DNA of 64,000 nucleotides from Dendrophyllia cribrosa (Eukaryota; Cnidaria; Anthozoa; Scleractinia; Dendrophylliidae): the NCBI GenBank assembly GCA_024195265.1, contig JAJLRJ010000002.1, forward strand, positions 19,689,104 to 19,753,103. Direction: 5' to 3'. Positions within the stretch are counted from its first letter, which is position 1, and each line of letters opens with the position of its first letter. This document shows, piece after piece, positions 59,501-64,000 of the stretch. The notes under the pieces are model-generated. The model saw only the letters and a list, made by a program, of their open reading frames with translations. It ran no database searches and was not told the origin of the DNA. The position numbers and the translations under genes were made by a program.

Positions 59501-62500
59501 CAATAGCAGGGAATTGTTAGTTATTATTTATGGTCTTAAGTCTTTTTGATCTTTCATTCAAGGCAAATTGCCAAGGTTTACACGGACAGCAAGAACGCAG
59601 CCTGCGCAGCTATTATCTCCCACAGGGGTTGCACGTCGTCTCACCGTCGTCACGATTTGGCATTACAAATTTTTCAGTTTTGTGTCCTTCACAATATTTC
59701 AATCGAAGTTTCTTGGATAGCAAGATTGATGAATGATTTTGCTGATCCATGAGCAGGATTGTTGATTACGACGACTGGTGCGTGTTTGGTGAATTTTTCG
59801 AGTACGTCAGTTCAATTTTCGGACCTTTCACAGTCGATCGCTTTGCATCCTCAGACACAGCCAAGTGTCATAGATTTTATTCTAAATTTTGGTGTCCAGG
59901 ATCAGAAGGTACGGACGCGTTTAGCACCAGTTGGGCAGAAGAAAACAATTGCCTCGCACCTCGGGTGTACTTAATTTCACGTACTATTTTGCACCTTTAG
60001 TCTTCTAGAGCGGTTAGGACTTTATTAGTTCCCTAGTGGCCCTCGGCAGTATTTTGGTCTATTTTGTTTCTGACGCACGGGTTTCGTTTTTCAGTTAAGC
60101 AGGTACTGGAATTCGTTGATCCGACGGGCATTTTTGCTTTATCGCAAATGATACCATTTTTTCTCTGTTTAGATTTAGATCTTCGGTTTTAGTCGTGCGA
60201 CTTGACGCTTCATAGCGGATCTCATTGATTTATGGTGTGTGCACAGTTTACTAAGGATTCCATTTTCGCAGAAGCGTTTTTCAGTTATTGTTCGTATTCC
60301 CCAATGGGGTTTTGCATTCCGCCAAGGGCGATGATTGTCCTTTTTGGCTTACAGGAAGGTTTTTCAATTTTATTTCGCGATTTATCACGGTTTTTTGTCC
60401 TGAGGATCGGTGTACTTGTTTTCGCATGATGCGATTATCATTCCTCCAAGGGAGATGTTGCACGCATTGTGATTTAATTCCGCCAAGGGCGATGCAGTGT
60501 CATTTGTTTAGCACACAATTGTAGTACCGCCAGTTGGCGATGGTTGACACGTTGACTAGTAGCCGAGTGCTTGTGGTTGTTGGAGCAGTGGTTATTGTAA
60601 CACGAAGTTAGTTAGTTATCCAGTTATCCAGTTATCTAGAGGCCTAGAAGGTCCACGGCGTATTTTCTCGCTAATTGATTTTCTGATTTTGCGTTCTTCT
60701 TTTCACAATATTTCTATTTACGGGAAATAGTTTTCCGATTATATATATAATTATTTCTTTACAAATCATTTCAGAGATCTTTCCAGTCCGGAGTTGCAGT
60801 CCTTAGCAAGACAGATCCCTTCAGTCCTTGCCGGCAGCAGAGCTTCGTCAACTACAAAAGGATACCTCTCTTACTTCAGGAAATGGAAAGCTTGGGCTTC
60901 GCTTTTTCCCGAATGCAAGTACTTCCCAGCGGATGAGACTCGTGTTGCTTTATATTTACTCAATTTATTGCAATCGGGCTATTCGTATTCTTCCATCACG
61001 TCAGTCTTCTACGCAATTAGTTTTTTCCATAATTCCTGTGCTGTACTCTGAGATCCTCGTGATTCGAAGTTTCTGAAGCTCGTCCTCAAAGGTTGCAAAA
61101 GGCGGGTTTCTAGCTCCATTTCGCATAGGAATAGATTGCCTATCTTGCCCGATCATCTTCATAAGTTAGTATCTCAATTTGCATCGTTAGACGCTAGTTT
61201 ATCTGACATAAGGATGTATGCTTTTGTTTAGTCGACTTTTCGGCTTTTCCTCGTTATGACGAGGTTGGTAATATTAAGTGCTGTGATGTAAATGTTAGAG
61301 ATCAGTATTTTTACCTGTACATACCAAAGGGTAAGACCGATCAGTATTATGAGGGATCGACTAGATCGTTCGCTAAGACCGGTAAGCTTACTTGTCCTTA
61401 CAGTATGCTCGTTAGTATGCACAACTAGCCAAGGACGACGCCAATTCAAGCGAATTTGTATTTAGATCTTTAGGGTTCAGTAAGAGAAAGGGCCATTTTC
61501 CTCGGTCTGGTACAAAATTTTCTTATTCGAGGGCTAGAGAAGTTGTATCACTTAAGCTTAAAACGATAGGGCTCGAAACGTCAAGGTTTAAGAATCGGCG
61601 GAGCTTCTACCGCTATCAATAATGATTTACCCGATCGGGTTGTTAAGTATCACGTTGGATGGAAGACGGATAGGGCCAAAGGCTTGTATCGTCGTGACGG
61701 CTTTAATCATCAGTTGATGGTCACTCTTAACATAGGCATTTAGTCATTATCCCATTAAAGTATCTCTTATCCCCCAGCTTTGTGTTTGAGATGGCTGGTC
61801 GGCTCCCTCCAATTGTCTGTAGTGTTTACATGGGAAATGTGTTCTATTCGGCTGAGCGCAGCGATAGAGAATAGAATTGAAACACACTCTGATAGTATTG
61901 AAACACACTCTGATAGTATTGAAACACACTCTGATAGTATTGAAACACACTCTGATAGTATTGAAACACACTCTGATAGTATTGAAACACACTCTGATAG
62001 TATTTTTCACAATAATACACAGGAGTTGTGGGTTAGCTTACTTTTAAAATCACGTTACATATCTTGACTTTTGTAAGATTGAGAAGAATAACAAAAAGCT
62101 ATTAGAAATAAGAAGCATCTCCAACAAACAAAAAAATAAGCTTCAAGATAATGGAGGCGAGAAAGCAAAGACGAAAACTAGCACAGTAAAAGGGAAGGTG
62201 AGGTTTCCCCTACTTTACGATTTATTAGGAACCGGCTTAAGCAACGAGAATGCATGCAGAAGGCTTGCTATTGGAAGATTTGAAGATCGCGTGTTCTCTC
62301 ATTTCTCGCCGTTAATTTGGGGGAGGGGTGGGGGGGGGGGGGGGGGGGGGGGGGGCGGGGTGTAGGAGGTCCGTGCGTCTGTGTCTAAATGCGTTGCCGT
62401 ACAAATGTTCCACAAATGGAATCCAAAGATCTCCAGTTGCCATGCATTCGCCGCGGTCAGGACGTAGAATTAAGACAATACAGATAACCCAAAGTTTTAT

Positions 62501-64000
62501 TTGCTAATAACAAGCTTAGAGAGGTGCTCGTCTTAAAGAAGTTAAATTACAATAAAACTAGTGATGGGGACTAACTTTAGTTGTCCTTCGCAGAAAGATA
62601 TCGGTCTTAGAGAGGTGTCCGTTCATAGTGAGTTGTGGTCTGTGGTGTCCGATCCAATCTCATTGTAATCAGCGCAATGTAAGGCGGACTAGTGCGCTGT
62701 TTGCGAGGAATTAAGACAATAAATTGCTTAAAAATTGCGTTGAGTTGACTTTAAAAATTATGAAATTAATAATAAGATCTGATTTAGCCCCACAAATGGG
62801 GCCGTTTTGGTGTGCAAAATACTGTAATAGAATAAGAGTCTAACTTAGCTTTTTAAAATGAAACTGATTTGGAGCAAGGGTTGTGAGGGCCGTGTAGGGC
62901 CAAAACAGTTCAACAAGGGCTAAATTGGCCTTTAAACGACCAAGATGGTCTCTTTAAGGATTACATTAGCTCGGGGATAATTCACACTTTGGGGATGGAA
63001 CAAGTCGTTTCAATTTACAGTGTAATTGTGAATGGACATTAAATAACAACATTGTTTATTTAATAGTTGATAACTATTGATTACTTGTGTTATCTCATAT
63101 TCATTTGGAAAGTCGTGTTTGATTTTTTTTGATCATACAGCGTGAAACTTTGTTATGTGTTATAGTCGTAGTGAATTAAACCTCTTTTTTCTGTTGAGAT
63201 TTTTATTATTTAGAAATTATCTCAAGAGAGATCAAAGAATAATTCGCGTCATTTTAAATGCCGTTATCTTACAGGTATATAACTCACTTCAACAAGCAAT
63301 TCAAATGTTAGCAGAAAGCCAACAAACATCGAAACAGTCTAAAGCAAGTGAAAAAATCAAAAATTTAATGTCCTTTCTTAGTATTGCGCAAGCAGCAGGG
63401 GTCAAAGCTGAGGACGGACGTGTGGATTGCAATTATGGCGATTTTTTTCAAAGTCTCTGCAATTCCAACAAAGCCGTAGAATACTATACTCTGAATCTTA
63501 GTATTGCGAGAGACCTGGGAGATAAAGCCGGGGAAGGACGTGCGTATAGCAATCTTGGCAATGCTTTTCAATGTCTCGGTGATTTCAACAAAGCCGTAGA
63601 ATACCACACCCTGCATCTTAGTATTGCGAGAGACCTGGGAAATAATGCCGAGGAAGGAGATGCGTATGGTAATCTTGGCAATGCTTTTGACAGTCTCGGT
63701 GATTTCAACAAAGCCGTAGAATACCACACCCTGCATCTTAGCATTGCGAGAGACCTGGGAGATAAAGCCGGGGAAGGACGTGCGTATGGCAATCTTGGCA
63801 TTGCATTTCACAGTCTCGGTGATTTAAACAAAGCCGTAGAATACCACACCCTGAATCTTAGCATTGCGAGAGACCTGGGAGATAAAGCCGGGGAAGGACG
63901 TGCGTATGGCAGTCTTGGCAATGCTTTTCAAAGTCTCGGTGATTTCAATAAAGCCGTAGAATACCACACCCTGAATCTTAGTATTGCGAGAGACCTGGGA
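50548..64000 (+). CDS. TPR-repeat protein, GPSM2/TTC28-like (6 exons, runs off the right edge)
   Basis: An adaptor-type protein made of tetratricopeptide repeats. The exons are 50548-50638, 51362-51523, 55430-55507, 56546-56613, 62078-62197 and 63275 to beyond 64000; phases agree and all but one of the donors (GTATCC after exon 4) are good consensus. The ATG at 50548 is close to an acceptor-like CTCTTAG, so a 5' UTR exon is likely. Residues 31-133 form a three-repeat TPR block of the co-chaperone type (KAEVYKNEGNDAYGKKDFAN, NRATAHFYLG, CDKGLS). Residues 134-173 are a basic linker (IEKNNKKLLEIRS). From residue about 205 on, exon 6 encodes exact 40-residue repeats (GRAYGNLGNAF, LGDFNKAVEYHTL, LSIARDLGDKAGE), the LGN/GPSM2-style TPR that binds partner peptides. 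No GoLoco or CHAT domain is visible before the edge. Exact 120-bp periodicity suggests recent repeat turnover. Confidence 0.85.
51807..52094. mobile_element. MITE ttagagcagttttcaattgag...
   Basis: The left arm ttagagcagttttcaattga and right arm cagttgaaaactgctctaa are inverted repeats, with further aattact and ccaatca motifs inside. It lies in intron 2 of the TPR gene. Between 52095 and 53679 the only repeat noted is a cagtcgaacccct...taagcggcc block at about 53095-53240, which recurs at about 54995-55110. Confidence 0.75.
53942..54103. mobile_element. Nested MITE gggcctggtcgcactacag.., TTA target
   Basis: The arms gggcctggtcgcactacagt and actgtagtgcgaccaggccc are perfect inverted repeats that continue inward. 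TTA flanks both sides (53939-53941 and 54104-54106). A lone arm of this family sits at 9925-9967. Confidence 0.8.
54137..54229 (+). repeat. 31-bp unit repeated three times
   Basis: The unit taagcgtgcagcggctattg plus ttaatttaaat starts at 54137, 54168 and 54199. The third copy diverges at its end. Confidence 0.85.
54427..54895. mobile_element. Element bounded by poly(G) and poly(C), with repeated tctagac motifs
   Basis: A G run at about 54438-54460 followed by ttactc mirrors gagtacc followed by a C run ending near 54886. Inside, ccctat(t/c)ctagac-type motifs recur at least seven times. It lies in intron 2 of the TPR gene. No coding sequence; the 62-codon ORF is accidental. Confidence 0.6.
55508..56545. 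other. TPR gene intron 3, nothing recognised
   Basis: AT-rich intron sequence. A run of taaaagatattgtattgtattg near 55757 looks like the tail of an old retroelement. No protein-like sequence. Confidence 0.4.
56728..57305 (+). repeat. 21-bp minisatellite, about 27 copies (left block)
   Basis: The unit gtattgaaacacactctgata repeats head to tail with few variants (tctggca, tctgaca). The last units carry ctccggctgata, four bases longer. Because 21 is a multiple of three, every frame is open, giving long but meaningless ORFs on both strands. It starts 114 bp after exon 4 of the TPR gene. Confidence 0.95.
57480..58045 (+). pseudogene. DIRS-like element, gag-like ORF remnant
   Basis: The translation includes LLDQLRQHKTELSAQFSK then FQISKQLKF, a shifted frame with YKFNSAVIDKLQSALIARTA and EEKELLIREAIDRLE, and after a stop GWLTAKHYEGNAV with a basic tail ending RQPD. 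Coiled-coil-like and basic composition fits a nucleocapsid-type protein upstream of RT. At least one frameshift and one stop. Confidence 0.55.
58187..58985 (+). pseudogene. DIRS-like element, reverse transcriptase remnant
   Basis: Motifs in order: KSHPLFVPQAV, GKGRLILDLRHVNKYVP, then after a TAA the FDMKSGSHHIDI box with the first catalytic Asp, HQQFLGFSW, FNVLPFGLSSAPYLLTKSFR and PLVRHWRAQG. The frame breaks immediately at the second catalytic box, where the two Asp residues are read only in another frame (FAFDDG). The enzyme is therefore inactive. The FGLSSAPY and LDLRHVN wording is characteristic of DIRS-type RTs. Confidence 0.75.
58980..60000 (+). pseudogene. DIRS-like element, RT connection and RNase H remnant
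   Basis: It runs from FCEIDLPSARFAAEIIRSDL through WLGLIWNLREGLV and GKMVSLAPGVGNV. After a frameshift comes VYTDSKNAACAAIISHRG and, after a stop, SRIVDYDDWCV, FGPFTVDRFASSDTAKCHRF and WCPGSEGTDAF. These are the DSKNA and DRFAS-type motifs of DIRS RNase H regions. Stops at about 59549 and 59750 and a frameshift mark decay. Confidence 0.7.
60780..61745 (+). pseudogene. DIRS-like element, tyrosine recombinase remnant
   Basis: Starts with an N-terminal core-binding-type region (SSTTKGYLSYFRKWKAW, FPADETRVALYLLNLL, SSITSVFYAISFFHNS). The catalytic part is scattered over frames: LSDIRMYAF with a candidate first Arg, GLRIGGAST where the usual H-x-x-R box has lost its His (Gln here), and VGWKTDRAKGLY with the candidate nucleophile Tyr. 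Presence of a tyrosine recombinase instead of an integrase places the element with DIRS/Ngaro-type retroelements. Confidence 0.65.
61876..62004 (+). repeat. 21-bp minisatellite, six copies (right block)
   Basis: Same unit and same orientation as 56728-57305, resuming right after the DIRS-like element and ending 74 bp before exon 5 of the TPR gene. Confidence 0.95.
62198..63274. other. TPR gene intron 5
   Basis: It contains a G-rich run at about 62320-62362 and a cttagagaggtg(c/t)(c/t)cgt motif twice (near 62517 and 62613), related to the 6877-7287 MITE interior. No gene recognised. Confidence 0.45.

Larger units (their letters stand above)
57306..61875 (+). mobile_element. DIRS-like tyrosine-recombinase retroelement, decayed
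   Basis: A 4.6-kb element lying exactly between two blocks of the same 21-bp repeat. In order it has a gag-like region, reverse transcriptase, RNase H and a tyrosine recombinase, all on the plus strand. All ORFs are broken. Near the two ends the inverted motif tttcccatg / catgggaaa occurs. It is inside intron 4 of the TPR gene in the same orientation. Confidence 0.8.

Noticed and set aside
61747..62067. ORFs of 87-95 codons across the right minisatellite block
   Set aside because: Same artefact of a 21-bp repeat; the plus-strand one also overlaps the intron border of the TPR gene.
63365..63811. 148-codon minus-strand ORF with repeats
   Set aside because: It is the antisense shadow of the 120-bp TPR repeats of exon 6.

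Overview
This is an animal nuclear window. The genes have introns with GT...AG junctions, one selenoprotein uses an in-frame TGA, and AT-rich intergenic DNA is packed with non-LTR, DIRS-like and inverted-repeat elements. The mix (GPSM2/TTC28-style TPR gene, P2X7-like cysteine-rich protein remnant, Tx1/L1-like LINEs, many short foldback elements) points to an anthozoan cnidarian, most likely a stony coral. That assignment is inference; no species is claimed.

Layout. (1) 1-34.6 kb holds a tandem array of at least four zinc-dependent medium-chain dehydrogenase genes (sorbitol/polyol dehydrogenase-like), all on the minus strand and each built of two exons. One is cut by the left window edge (exon 1 at 1653-1891). 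Two look intact (5693-10907 and 12661-21503). The fourth (32556-34632) is broken in exon 1 by a 16-bp foldback insertion. Introns and spacers are filled with inverted-repeat elements, a Tx1/L1-like LINE and, at 22-30 kb, a jockey/CR1-like LINE split into pieces by nested insertions, one of them a 3.8-kb TTAA-flanked element with 1-kb inverted arms. (2) 35.5-38.3 kb carries a secreted selenocysteine glutathione peroxidase on the minus strand. (3) 41.1-43.6 kb carries a three-exon minus-strand gene model for a small secreted precursor with two dibasic cleavage sites and four cysteines, which I regard as the best candidate for something undescribed; a decayed P2X7-like gene lies in its large intron. 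(4) 44-50 kb is gene-poor repeat DNA. (5) 50.5 kb to the right edge is a plus-strand TPR gene with six visible exons that runs out of the window. Its intron 4 holds a 21-bp minisatellite split in two by a decayed DIRS-like retroelement.

How the genes relate: the dehydrogenases form one recently duplicated family whose upstream flanks were copied with them, so they probably share regulation and substrate. The peroxidase, the peptide gene and the TPR gene show no visible functional link to them. No prokaryotic operons, CRISPR arrays or phage genes are present.
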